This document shows positions 24,856-34,911 of a stretch of DNA of 64,000 nt, in pieces. The stretch spans positions 9,805-73,804 of the forward strand of contig JBBECD010000203.1 in assembly GCA_040881995.1 (NCBI GenBank), in the 5' to 3' direction. Under the pieces are notes generated by a model. The model did no database searches. It saw only the letters and a list, made by a program, of their open reading frames with translations, and was not told where the DNA came from. Within the stretch, counting starts at the first letter, position 1, and each line of letters starts with the position of its first letter. The stretch comes from JAQCEJ01 sp040881995. GTDB lineage: Bacteria > Planctomycetota > Planctomycetia > Planctomycetales > Planctomycetaceae. The translations under genes and the position numbers were made by a program.

Positions 24856-24936
24856 ATGGATCCCCATCCTTCGATAATTTTTTACCACAGCCGATCTGAC
24901 AACGGAATGAAATATTCATCGCATTTTTGCAGCGCA

Positions 24937-25002
24937 TTCGTGTTTTTCGTGACGTTTGTGGTTGATCATGAGTAGGACCACGAACAACACGAAAAGCACG
25001 AA
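24937..25002. repeat. Imperfect inverted repeat TTCGTG...CACGAA
   Basis: Arms at 24937-24962 and 24977-25002 match at 22 of 26 positions around a 14-nt loop. It sits between the ceramidase-type gene and the SDR gene and ends 25 nt before the SDR start. It may be a repeat remnant or a weak terminator. Confidence 0.5.
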
Positions 25003-25027
25003 CAGGCCGAGATAAGGAATTTCATCA

Positions 25028-25771
25028 ATGGAAAAACTCTTCGCGAATCGAACGGCGGTGGTAACGGGGGGAGCGCGCGGCATCGGGCGGGCGATTTGTC
25101 AGATGCTCGCGGCTCATGGTGCGCGTGTCGCCTTCAATTATGAGAAGAACGAGCAAGCCGCGCGCGAAACGCTCGATTTGATTTCCGGCAACGCCGAGAA
25201 TGCGATGCTCGTGCAGGCCGACGTGTCGCGAGAAGACGAAGTTGCCCGCATGATGCAGAAGGTTCGCGATGAACTCGGGCCGATCGATTTTCTCGTGAAC
25301 AATGCCGGCATCGTCCGCAACGAACCGCACAGCGAGGTGACGTTTGCGAACTGGAAGCGCATGTTCGAGGTCAACGTCGACGGCATCTTTCTGCCGACGT
25401 GGGCCGTCAAAGATGAAATGATTGCCCGCAAGTTCGGCCGCATCGTCAACATCTCGTCGCTCGCGGGGATCAAAATCAAGAAGGACATGGTGCATTACGC
25501 GACGACGAAGACGGCGGTGATTTCGTTCACGCGGCATTGTGCCGAGGCGTTCGCTCCACATGTGCGCGTCAACTGCGTCGCGCCGGGGATGACGGCGACC
25601 GACATGATCCGCAACGCCGATCAAGACCTCGTCGCGAAACTGCTGACCGAGACCCCGCTGGGCCGCGTCGCCGATCCCTCCGAAATTGCGTCGGTCGTGA
25701 AATTTCTGTTATCCGAAGATTCAAGTTTTGTCACGGGTCAAACGATCCCGGTCTGCGGCGGCCGGTGTTAG
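25028..25771 (+). CDS. Short-chain dehydrogenase/reductase, FabG-like
   Basis: 247 residues, classical SDR length. NAD(P) motif TGGARGIG at 13-20, NNAG in FLVNNAGIV, catalytic Ser in NISSLAG and YxxxK in HYATTK are all present, followed by NCVAPGMTATDM. It resembles 3-oxoacyl-ACP reductase FabG, but no other fatty-acid genes are near. Lying among a ceramidase-type protein, transporter and aminotransferase, it may instead reduce a small carbonyl intermediate of that cluster. The start ATG at 25028 has AAGGAA at about 25014-25019. Confidence 0.88.
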   Translation: MEKLFANRTAVVTGGARGIGRAICQMLAAHGARVAFNYEKNEQAARETLDLISGNAENAMLVQADVSREDEVARMMQKVRDELGPIDFLVNNAGIVRNEPHSEVTFANWKRMFEVNVDGIFLPTWAVKDEMIARKFGRIVNISSLAGIKIKKDMVHYATTKTAVISFTRHCAEAFAPHVRVNCVAPGMTATDMIRNADQDLVAKLLTETPLGRVADPSEIASVVKFLLSEDSSFVTGQTIPVCGGRC

Positions 25772-25875
25772 ATGATGAGGGATGAGTTAAAATTTTTCCC
25801 CATCACCCTATCTCCCTATGACCCACTCTCTCCTTCATGGGGCAATGATTTCAGGGCAAGGCGAAGGACGGTTTT

Positions 25876-27360
25876 ATGCCCGATGAGCGAATCGACTCTG
25901 AACCGATCGAGATCCCGCCGCTGACGGGGATCTATGCCGAGCCGTTCTCGCTGGGCAAGCTTGTGCGGCTGGCGGGCTTTTTCGGGCCCGCGGCGGTGAT
26001 CACATCTCTCTCGCTGGGAGCGGGCGAGACGATTATGGTCACCGGACTGGGGGCGTGGTCGGAATTCGATTTGCTGTGGCTGCTGCTATTGAGCGTGATC
26101 GTAAAAGGGGTGTTCGTCACGTATCTCGTCGGACGATACACGGCGATCACGGGCGAAAAGATCGGCAACCGGCTGGCGAAACTCCGCGGTCCGCGCGGCT
26201 GGATTCTGCTCGCCGTCGTTGTCGTCGAAGTCTGTCTGCTCAGCACCGGACTCACCGCCGTCGCCAAGCCGTGCGGCAACCTTATCGCGTTTCTGTCGGC
26301 CGATCATCTCGGCGGCACGCTCGATTTCGACACGTGGCAGAATATTTTCACGTCGCTGCTGTTGGGGGCGGCGCTCTCGCTGAGCATCTTCACGTCGTTC
26401 GAAAAATTGCAGACGCAGCAGATCGTGATCTGCGGCGTGATCGTCGCCGGCACGATTGTAGCGACTCTCATGGTCCGCCCGGATTACGGTCGACTGCTGA
26501 TGGGGGCGGTCAGTTTCGGTCATCTTCCCGACGTCCCGGCGTGGGGTCCGACCGCCGCCAAGACGGCGTACGTGCTCAATCTTGTGACGATCTTCGGTTA
26601 CATCGGCGGCAGCCTCAGCGGTCATCTCGTCTATTCGAGCTGGATCAGCCGGAACGGCTGGGGCATCAACTCGCATCCCGACATCGCGGCGATACGCAAG
26701 CGGGCCGAACGAAGAATCGATTATCTCCCCGACGATGCCGCTCAAGCGCGGCGGTTGCATGTGCTCTTGTCGCCGCTGCGCTGGGACATCGGCATGGGAG
26801 CGATCGTGCTCGCCGTCGTCACCGCGGCGTTTCTCGCGGCGGGAGCGACGGTTTTATATCCGCGCGAACAGCCGATCGGCGATAACGCATGGGAGTTGCT
26901 CACCAAACAGGCGAGCATCTGGCGTCAGATTCACAGCGCGCTCGTCCCCGTGTATTACGTCGCAGTCGTGGCCGCGTTGTGGGGAACGCTCGCCAGTATT
27001 CCCGAAGCGATTTCGCAGATGGTGCACGATTTTTTAAGCGCGATCTGGCCGCGGTTCGAAGAGGTTTCGGTCGACCGCGTGAAGACGGCGATCGCACTGT
27101 GGTTCTTCGGCACGTCGATGGTCTGGACATGGACCGGCGTCAGTTTCACCCTGTTGACGGCGCTCGGAGCGTTTTTCTCGCTGAGTCTGCTGTTGTCGGT
27201 CGTGTTTGCGTGCGTGCTGTATTTCAACGTGACGCTGCCCAAACGGTATCGCCCGCAGTGGTGGGTGACCATCGGCGGAGTGATCTCGGCGGTTGTGTTA
27301 TTCATCTGCGCCGTCGGCGGGGCGATGGGGTTGTATGATGTGTTCGTGGCGAGGTTGTGA
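25876..27360 (+). CDS. Divergent Nramp-like transporter
   Basis: 494 residues with about 11 TM helices. The fold pattern is Nramp: a conserved first helix (LAGFFGPAAVITSLSLGAGETIMVTGLGAW) followed by KGVFVTYLVGRYTAITGE. The metal-coordinating DPGN of true Nramp proteins in TM1 is replaced by SLGAGET, and the TM6 metal motif (MPH) is replaced by SGHLVYSSW. It therefore belongs to an Nramp-related group that probably does not carry Mn/Fe in the standard way. It may be a symporter for an organic substrate used by the neighbouring SDR and aminotransferase. The ATG is 104 nt after the SDR stop. Confidence 0.8.
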   Translation: MPDERIDSEPIEIPPLTGIYAEPFSLGKLVRLAGFFGPAAVITSLSLGAGETIMVTGLGAWSEFDLLWLLLLSVIVKGVFVTYLVGRYTAITGEKIGNRLAKLRGPRGWILLAVVVVEVCLLSTGLTAVAKPCGNLIAFLSADHLGGTLDFDTWQNIFTSLLLGAALSLSIFTSFEKLQTQQIVICGVIVAGTIVATLMVRPDYGRLLMGAVSFGHLPDVPAWGPTAAKTAYVLNLVTIFGYIGGSLSGHLVYSSWISRNGWGINSHPDIAAIRKRAERRIDYLPDDAAQARRLHVLLSPLRWDIGMGAIVLAVVTAAFLAAGATVLYPREQPIGDNAWELLTKQASIWRQIHSALVPVYYVAVVAALWGTLASIPEAISQMVHDFLSAIWPRFEEVSVDRVKTAIALWFFGTSMVWTWTGVSFTLLTALGAFFSLSLLLSVVFACVLYFNVTLPKRYRPQWWVTIGGVISAVVLFICAVGGAMGLYDVFVARL

Positions 27361-27418
27361 TGAGTCTTTTCTTTCACCCTCTCCCAGTGGGGAGAAGGAT
27401 AAATTAAATGGGAACTGC

Positions 27419-28810
27419 ATGATGTCACAAGCCACTCGTTTAATCGAAACCTACGCCGCAGCGCGGCCTGAAAGCCTGCGATGGTATGCTCGCGCCCAAC
27501 AGGTGCTTGCGGGAGGCGTGGGGCATGATCTGCGTCACTTCGTGCCGGTGCCGTTATACATCACGCACGGCCGCGGCGGGCGGAAGTGGGACGTCGACGG
27601 CAACGAGTACATCGATTTTCTCATGGGGAACGGGTCGCTGATCCTCGGGCATGCCGATGCCCAGATCACCGAAGCGATTCGCGAGGCGGCGGCGGACGGA
27701 ACGCATTTCGGTAACGATCATCCGCGGCATATCGAATGGGCCGAACTCGTACAGCGAATGGTTCCCTCCGCCGAGCGGGTGCGGTTCGTCAACTCCGGGA
27801 CCGAGGCGACGCATCTGGCGCTCCGACTCGCGCGAGCCTTCACGGGAAAGTCTAAGATCCTCCGCTTCGAGGGGCATTTTCATGGTTGGCACGACGGCGT
27901 GATTCACGGGTTTCAACCGCCGTTCGACGCCGATGGTTCGCTCGGCGTCCCCGCGCACATTCGCGGCGACCACGTGGCAATCCCCGACGGCAATCTTGAC
28001 CTCGTCGATGAGACATTGACAAAGAACCGCAACGTCGCCGCGGCGATTCTCGAACCGTCGGGCGCCTCGTGGGGACGCGTGCCGATCTCGACGGAGTTCT
28101 TGCAGGGACTGCGCGCGATCACGCAGCGACACGGCGTGCTCCTCATCTTCGACGAGATCGTCACCGGTTTTCGTTTCGCCCCCGGCGGCGCCCAGCAGTT
28201 GCACGGCGTGACGCCCGATCTGTCGTGCTTCGCGAAAATTCTCGCGGGAGGACTTCCCGGCGGGGCGGTCGCCGGCAGCGCCGAGGTGATGAAGTTGTTC
28301 GATCTCACGGGCGATCCGCATCACGACCGGCATCAACGGGTGACGCATCAGGGGACGTTCAACGCCTCGCCGTTGTCGGCGGCGGCCGGAATCGTCGCGC
28401 TCAACCGCATCGCCGACGGCCGGCCGATCGAAGCCGCGAATGCCGTCGCCGCGTATCTGAGAAGAGAGTGGGACAACGTGCTCGAACGACACGGCATCGC
28501 CGGTTATGTGTACGGCCCGAGTTCGACGTTTCACGTCTACTTCGAGACCGACGCCGAGCGGATCAAGAATGCATCGACGCGAAGCGATCTGCACACCAAA
28601 GCCGCCGGCCGGTTGAAAGGGATGCCGGGGCCGCTGATCCAGCAGTATCAACGCTTACTGCGCCACCACGGCGTCGACAACATGAGTTCGACCGGCGGCG
28701 TCCTCTCGGCGGCTCATACACAGGCGGATATCGATGAAGCGACGGTTGCGTTTGAGCAGACGGTGACGGCGCTGCGTGATGAAGGGTTGATCACAACGAT
28801 CGGCGGTTAA
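27419..28810 (+). CDS. Class III aminotransferase, glutamate-1-semialdehyde aminomutase-like
   Basis: 463 residues. The start is ATG 27419 (or 27422, adjacent), with GGAGAAGG about 20 nt upstream. Motifs are DVDGNEYIDFLMGNGSLILGH, VRFVNSGTEATHLALRLARAFTGK, FEGHFHGWHD, LIFDEIVTGFR and the PLP Lys in FAKILAGGLPGGA. These closely follow GSA aminomutase (HemL), but the context is not haem synthesis and such planctomycete paralogues are common. It is likely a PLP aminotransferase of an amino or keto compound in the same gene run as the Nramp-like carrier and SDR. True hemL cannot be excluded from sequence alone. Confidence 0.85.
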   Translation: MMSQATRLIETYAAARPESLRWYARAQQVLAGGVGHDLRHFVPVPLYITHGRGGRKWDVDGNEYIDFLMGNGSLILGHADAQITEAIREAAADGTHFGNDHPRHIEWAELVQRMVPSAERVRFVNSGTEATHLALRLARAFTGKSKILRFEGHFHGWHDGVIHGFQPPFDADGSLGVPAHIRGDHVAIPDGNLDLVDETLTKNRNVAAAILEPSGASWGRVPISTEFLQGLRAITQRHGVLLIFDEIVTGFRFAPGGAQQLHGVTPDLSCFAKILAGGLPGGAVAGSAEVMKLFDLTGDPHHDRHQRVTHQGTFNASPLSAAAGIVALNRIADGRPIEAANAVAAYLRREWDNVLERHGIAGYVYGPSSTFHVYFETDAERIKNASTRSDLHTKAAGRLKGMPGPLIQQYQRLLRHHGVDNMSSTGGVLSAAHTQADIDEATVAFEQTVTALRDEGLITTIGG

Positions 28811-28835
28811 CTCGAAAAGGTTGTGCAATGTCTCA

Positions 28836-29828
28836 TCACTTCGGCTCGTCTCGCTTCTCCAATTCCTTCGCCACCTCTTCGATTTCCTTAAGGCGACCGT
28901 CACGATCCCTGGCGATGGCTTTGATCTGGTCAACGTAACTCGATAGAAATTCCGTCTCAAAATGCAAGAGATATCGCAACGCTGCTTTTCTGACGGCGGT
29001 GTTGTGCGACGTCAACCAGCAGAGTTGAATTTCGTTATAGGCAGATTGCGTGATCGCGAATTCGAGTTCCTTCAGGGCGATATTCGAGTCAAAATGCGTC
29101 AATTTATCCATATCGATTCGCCGTGAGGGTTCTGATGTTTCATCGTCAGACGGCTTTCTGCTTTTGAGTTTTGGCACTCGTTCTTTCACGGGGTGTTCCT
29201 TGCGAAAATTATGGTACGCTTCGCGTTGCGACTCGAACCAATATTCGCCGGACAACATGCTGAATATTTTCTCGTCGAAAGACGCTTTGGCATGTTCGCG
29301 CAGATGGTCGTCCACAATCTTGGCTAAAAGCCAATTGTAAAACATTTGATGAGAGGTTCCGTTGCGCGTGCCGTAATAGAAGCTGCAGCCGGTGATGCCA
29401 ATGAGGACTTTCGTATCTTCCATGTTGAGCACGATCACGCCGAGCGAACGGCCGCAAAGCAATCCGCCTCGATCGTTGCTGAAATCGGAATGCGCCGGCC
29501 GGCGAAAGGTTCCGATTGCTTGATCGACGAGTTCCAGGAATTGAGGATCATCAATGACGTTATCGACGGGTTCCCCGTCGTTGTACATTTCGAAGCCGGC
29601 GATGCGCACAGATTTGAGGACGCCCGTTTCGCCGTAGGTCCACGCGGCAAGTCCCGAGTCGTTCAGGCGCATCTCTTCGGACATCTCAAGCGTTCGGGGT
29701 GGAACGAAATCGTGCTCAAGGCGTTTGAGGTCATCGGTTTCGGGTGCATCGGCCGAGTAAAATCCCCAACAGGCGGTGCCAGCGAGCAAACAGAGAGTCG
29801 CGCAGACGGCCTGAATCCGGTGTTGCAT
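28836..29828 (-). CDS. Hypothetical exported protein
   Basis: 330 residues. A hydrophobic N-terminus (AVCATLCLLAGTACWGF) suggests a signal peptide; the Cys does not sit in a strict lipobox. The central part has a DUF-like mix (GVIVLNMEDTKVLIGITGCSFYYGTRNG, FYNWLLAKIVDDHLREHAKASFDEKIFSMLSGEYWF). The C-terminal third is a charged helical region (IALKELEFAITQSAYNEIQLCWLTSHNTAVRKAALRYLL), possibly HEAT-like. No family was recognised. It is on the minus strand, separated by 75 nt from the lipoprotein hydrolase gene and convergent with the aminotransferase. Confidence 0.7.
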   Translation of the reverse strand: MQHRIQAVCATLCLLAGTACWGFYSADAPETDDLKRLEHDFVPPRTLEMSEEMRLNDSGLAAWTYGETGVLKSVRIAGFEMYNDGEPVDNVIDDPQFLELVDQAIGTFRRPAHSDFSNDRGGLLCGRSLGVIVLNMEDTKVLIGITGCSFYYGTRNGTSHQMFYNWLLAKIVDDHLREHAKASFDEKIFSMLSGEYWFESQREAYHNFRKEHPVKERVPKLKSRKPSDDETSEPSRRIDMDKLTHFDSNIALKELEFAITQSAYNEIQLCWLTSHNTAVRKAALRYLLHFETEFLSSYVDQIKAIARDRDGRLKEIEEVAKELEKRDEPK

Positions 29829-29903
29829 CGTTATTCCCCCACAAAGTCGGATCTTTCGCCAGCACTTTATTCGAGTAACGTCAGTTGCCTCGCATCAATC
29901 GTT

Positions 29904-30686
29904 TCAATCGTTTTCCTCGTGCTCGAACTTTCCCTCTTCCAAAAACGTCAGCACCTGCTGCTGCACGTCCTCGCGCCACATCAGGAACGAATGAAACGCC
30001 GGGACGACGATGTGGTCGTCCTCTTCTTTCAGGTGCGATTCTTCGATGCTGACTTTGTCGTCATACTTGCCGGCGATCACGCCGATCGTCGCGTTTTCGA
30101 TTTCGGGAAGCGACTTCGCCGTGCTCTCGGCGTCGGTTTGCAGCTCGGCGATCGGCTTGATGATCTCTCCCAGATACGGCGTCAAAACGTCGGCCATGCT
30201 GGAACCTTGATTGGGCGGGGCGAGCATCACCACCTGGCCGACGTCGTCGGGGGGCGTTCCCTGCGTCAACGCCCAGCGGATGATGATATTCCCGAGACTG
30301 TGGCCGACGAAGTGCACCGTGCCGGGCCGCGACTTGCGGAACTCGGCGAGATCTTTTTGCAATTGCTCACCCAGTTCGGCGATGCTGCAACAGGTGCTCG
30401 AATAGCCCCAGTTGTAAACGTCGTAGCCTTCCTCTGCCAGAAACGATTCGAGATGTTTCATGCTCAGAGGGCTGCGCATCATGCCGTGGATGAGGACGAC
30501 CACCTCGCCGCGCAATTGCGGTTCGGCGGTGGCTTCCGCTTCGTCGTCGCTCGGTGACGCCGGTTTGTCGGCGGAGGGGCCTGGAGTTTCACGTTCGTCA
30601 ACGCCGGCCAGCGTGAAGGTAGCACAGCCGGTGAGCAGCGCGGTTGCCAGCGCGAGTCCCATAGTGAAGAAGAGGCGAATTTTCAT
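29904..30686 (-). CDS. Alpha/beta hydrolase lipoprotein (lipase-like)
   Basis: 260 residues from the ATG at 30686 (MKIRLFFTMG), which gives the proper lipoprotein signal; an in-frame ATG at 30704 adds six residues. The lipobox LLTGC ends at Cys21. A Pro/Asp/Glu-rich linker (about 30-65) tethers the hydrolase domain. VVVLIHGMMRSP is the oxyanion strand, and FVGHSLGNIIIRW carries the nucleophile Ser. It resembles small bacterial triacylglycerol-lipase/acetyltransferase-type proteins with a lid. It is likely anchored to a membrane facing the periplasm. The substrate is unknown. Confidence 0.85.
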   Translation of the reverse strand: MKIRLFFTMGLALATALLTGCATFTLAGVDERETPGPSADKPASPSDDEAEATAEPQLRGEVVVLIHGMMRSPLSMKHLESFLAEEGYDVYNWGYSSTCCSIAELGEQLQKDLAEFRKSRPGTVHFVGHSLGNIIIRWALTQGTPPDDVGQVVMLAPPNQGSSMADVLTPYLGEIIKPIAELQTDAESTAKSLPEIENATIGVIAGKYDDKVSIEESHLKEEDDHIVVPAFHSFLMWREDVQQQVLTFLEEGKFEHEEND

Positions 30687-30822
30687 GGCCAGACTTTCGG
30701 TCATGCCGCAAGATCGACAAGGATGTGAAGGCGAAGTTTCACGCTGACATCATACGCACGGTGGGCCGAAGGGAAAAGAGGAATCGGCGTTCAACGCGGG
30801 GCGATGATCTCAACCGCTCGTG

Positions 30823-31929
<1,107 letters not shown>

Positions 31930-32036
31930 GCGCGGGGCGGACTCCAGTAGCATCGGTCGATTTGTTGATGACCCGCATGCAGGATATCGCCATTGTCCGC
32001 GTTTACACAATTGATTTGCTACTGTACTTTGGATTT

Positions 32037-33071
32037 TTACGCCCGGTCGAAGGGGAACGCAATCACCTCGGCAATCGACTCGCACCCCATCCCCAGCATG
32101 AACAGCCGATCGAAACCCAGCGCGACGCCGCTGCACTCGGGGAAACCGGACTCCATCGCCGCGAGCAATCGGCTTTCCTGCGGCAGCGGCGGGTGTCCTT
32201 CGCGCCGGCGAATTCCCGCTTGAATGACGTTCCGCCGGCGGAGTTCGTCCGCGTCGGTCAACTCCTGATATCCGTTGCAGATCTCTACGCCGTGCAGATA
32301 CAGCTCAAATCGCTCGGCGACGGGAGCGGCGGCGTCATTCCGCACGCGCGCCAGTGCCGCTTGACTCGCGGGGAAATCGTACACGAACACGGCCTGTTCG
32401 CGGGCCAGCATCGGTTCGACGAGTTCCGCCAGCAGCCAGTTGAGCCAGCCGTCGCGATCGTCGTTACTTAAACCGGGCGGCGGCACGACATCATGCCGAT
32501 GGGCGACGTCCTTTAACTCGTCAACCGTGGCATTGAGAACTCGCGATCCGACTGCGCGCTCGAATGCTTCGTCGTATGTCATGCGATCCATCGGCGGGGA
32601 GACCGACGGCAACTGTGGTTTCGTTGCCGCCAGCGGTTCAGAGTGACACGCACCGAGTACCTTCATCACAAAGTCTTCGACGAACTGCATTTGTTCGATG
32701 TACGTCGTCCCCAGCCGATACCATTCGATCATCGTGAATTCGGGATTGTGATTCCGTCCCGCTTCGCCCCGGCGAAAGACCTTTGAAATCTGATACATCG
32801 CATCGGCCCCCGCGGCGAGCAGACGTTTCATCGCGAACTCGGGCGACGTCTGTAAGTACATCAGCGAATCGGTCGCCGTCACGCTTTCGTTCGGGCTGGT
32901 CGCAAAGGGATTAAGATGGGCATCGACGACGACGTCGTGCGACACAATCGGCGTCTCGACTTCCCAGTAACCGCGCGACTCGAAAAAGTCGCGCACGACT
33001 CGCAGAATCCGCGCGCGGGCTTGCAGAGTTTCGATGCGGGCCGTCGGTAGATAATCGCGCTCTGCCATCAT
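32037..33071 (-). CDS. epmA: EF-P--(R)-beta-lysine ligase EpmA / class II LysRS-like
   Basis: 344 residues, EpmA length (LysRS is about 500 and has an N-terminal anticodon-binding domain, absent here). Class II aminoacyl-tRNA synthetase motifs are FFESRGYWEVETPIV (motif 1), RGEAGRNHNPEFTMIEWY (motif 2) and GVALGFDRLFML (motif 3). EpmA attaches (R)-beta-lysine to elongation factor P. The ATG overlaps the TGA of the upstream permease gene (ATGA at 33068-33071), so translation is probably coupled. No epmB or efp is in the window. Confidence 0.9.
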   Translation of the reverse strand: MMAERDYLPTARIETLQARARILRVVRDFFESRGYWEVETPIVSHDVVVDAHLNPFATSPNESVTATDSLMYLQTSPEFAMKRLLAAGADAMYQISKVFRRGEAGRNHNPEFTMIEWYRLGTTYIEQMQFVEDFVMKVLGACHSEPLAATKPQLPSVSPPMDRMTYDEAFERAVGSRVLNATVDELKDVAHRHDVVPPPGLSNDDRDGWLNWLLAELVEPMLAREQAVFVYDFPASQAALARVRNDAAAPVAERFELYLHGVEICNGYQELTDADELRRRNVIQAGIRRREGHPPLPQESRLLAAMESGFPECSGVALGFDRLFMLGMGCESIAEVIAFPFDRA

Positions 33072-34726
33072 CCGTGTCCGCCAGTTATCGGCTTGTCATC
33101 GCGTCCGCTCTGATACCGTCCCATCAGTAAGAAGAACGCGGCGAACAGCAGATACCCTATCGCAATACCATTCGCCCGGTACGCCGTCCCCCCTTCCATC
33201 GGTTCTTGAAACGCGAACAGGTAATCGAATCTGTTCCCCGACAGTTGATAGGCATGGGTCAGTCCGATCGCCGCACACGCCGCCGCCACAAGCGACCAGA
33301 TCGCCGCGACGTTAAACCGGCGATCGATGAGAAACGCGCAGATCGCCGCCAGCATCATACACGAGAAAATGTAACCGCGTTCCATCAACAACAGGCCGTG
33401 CAGCAAGAATCCGTTGACGGCGAACGCCGGATCGGCGTCCAGCAGGGATTGCATCGTCGGCGCCGCCGGCGTGCTCATGCCGATGGCGATAAACGCCCCA
33501 TGCGTCACGGTCGCCCCCCATGCGGCAATCGCCGGGAACAAGCCGACGGCCACCGCGGGGGCATGATTGTTCGGCGTGGTTTGAAACGCCTGAGCCGTGA
33601 TAATGATGCCGATCCAAAGCACGATCGCGATTCCGGCTTCAAGAGGGATCAGTTTGCTGATGAACCCGACCGTTCCCGTGAGGCAGATCAGCACGATCAC
33701 GACGCCGTTGAGCGTCGAGTATCCCGCGCGGGCGCCAAGTTGCTTCCAGCCGGGATGACCGATGTAAATCGTCGTGGGAAAACAACTCCCGAAACAGGCG
33801 GCGAGAATCGTCCCCGCGCCGTTCACCGCCAGCGACGACTGCGTGTGATAACGATCCCCCGCCGCTTCCGCCGATTCGATGTTCTGCAAACTGCCGATGA
33901 CGTTGAACAACCCCATCGGCACAATGACCGACAAAAAGCCAATCCATTCGCTCGGCTGCTTCAGGATCTCGAACAGCTCCGCGACCGCGAGGCGAGGAAC
34001 GTACCAGCCGCGCGACTCCCAACTGAGCGACAATGCGTCGACGCTCATCGGCGGACCGCCGAGCGACGCCGGTAGAACCAGCGGCAACAGCCACGCGAGC
34101 AGCGTTCCCATCAGCACGGCGACCAGTCCGCCGGGCAGACCTCCCGGAAACGGCACGTGAGAAAAATACGTCACGAGCACAATCGCCATCGGCAGCATGG
34201 CAATCAGCGGCCGCTGAAAAATCTGCAGCGCGAACGTCATCGAGATAAACCCAATCGCGATCCCGGCGAGCGTTGAGAGCAACGCCGCCCGCGGCGTCCG
34301 CCGGCGAATGCCCTCGGCGACAAATGAGCCGACGAATTCAATAAACCCGCTCCCCAGGCAGGCAAGGAGTCCCATTTTCCACGCCATCTCGGGACTGTTC
34401 GTCCGGTGATAGACGGGAACCATCACGAAGAAGACGTACACCAACAGCGAGGGCGTATTGATGCCGTAAGGAAGAGCCGTGACGTCGCTTCGTCGTTCCC
34501 GCCGGGCCAGCCGCAGCGCCTGCCATGCATAAAACAAGTTACCGATGACGATGCTGAGGGCCGCTCCGGGAAGGATCGACCGCACCATGAGATCGGAATC
34601 GGCGGTGATGCCGCAGAGGCCGCACAGGTTGACGATCAGCAGCAACTGCACGAGGTTGTCGACGAAGAGTCCGAAAAACCCGTCCCAGTCCCGTTTCACG
34701 AAGTAGGAAAGCGAAGGAGAATTCAT
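33068..34726 (-). CDS. NCS2-like permease (xanthine/uracil permease superfamily)
   Basis: 552 residues from the ATG at 34726 (MNSPSLSYFVKRDWDG), with AAGGAGA just upstream. It has about 12-14 TM helices. Motifs include VDNLVQLLLIVNLCGLCG, DVTALPYGINTPSLLVY, FNVIGSLQNIESAEAAGDRYHTQSSLAVNG and CFGSCFPTTIYIGHPGWKQLGARAGYS. These place it in the NCS2 or related AzgA-type group of nucleobase/anion transporters, in the planctomycete subgroup often annotated only as permease. The gene 3' of it is epmA (4-nt overlap), a link without an obvious biological reason. Confidence 0.82.
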   Translation of the reverse strand: MNSPSLSYFVKRDWDGFFGLFVDNLVQLLLIVNLCGLCGITADSDLMVRSILPGAALSIVIGNLFYAWQALRLARRERRSDVTALPYGINTPSLLVYVFFVMVPVYHRTNSPEMAWKMGLLACLGSGFIEFVGSFVAEGIRRRTPRAALLSTLAGIAIGFISMTFALQIFQRPLIAMLPMAIVLVTYFSHVPFPGGLPGGLVAVLMGTLLAWLLPLVLPASLGGPPMSVDALSLSWESRGWYVPRLAVAELFEILKQPSEWIGFLSVIVPMGLFNVIGSLQNIESAEAAGDRYHTQSSLAVNGAGTILAACFGSCFPTTIYIGHPGWKQLGARAGYSTLNGVVIVLICLTGTVGFISKLIPLEAGIAIVLWIGIIITAQAFQTTPNNHAPAVAVGLFPAIAAWGATVTHGAFIAIGMSTPAAPTMQSLLDADPAFAVNGFLLHGLLLMERGYIFSCMMLAAICAFLIDRRFNVAAIWSLVAAACAAIGLTHAYQLSGNRFDYLFAFQEPMEGGTAYRANGIAIGYLLFAAFFLLMGRYQSGRDDKPITGGHG

Positions 34727-34757
34727 GCCCCGGAGCGTATCGGAGCGACGGCTGAGA

Positions 34758-34904
34758 GTCCAGAGTCGAGGGTCCAGGGCCAGACATGAAGAAGAGCGGG
34801 GGAGGAGGAGAGAGGGAGAAGGATTCACCAGCCGTTATGTACACGGACGCGATCTGTTATGCTCCAACTTTCTGGCTCTGGACCCTCGACCCTCGACTCT
34901 GGAC
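34758..34904. repeat. Imperfect inverted repeat between the permease and tadA genes
   Basis: GTCCAGAGTCGAGGGTCCAG at 34758-34777 and the reverse complement of CTGGACCCTCGACCCTCGACTCTGGAC at about 34878-34904 are near-identical arms. They flank the divergent start region, where the promoters of both genes must lie. Confidence 0.55.
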
Positions 34905-34911
34905 CTTCTCC

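Noticed and set aside
27293..27418. N-terminal extension of the GSA-type aminotransferase from an upstream in-frame ATG
   Set aside because: It overlaps the end of the Nramp-like gene and includes repeat-like sequence; the doublet ATG at 27419/27422 fits family start and spacing better.
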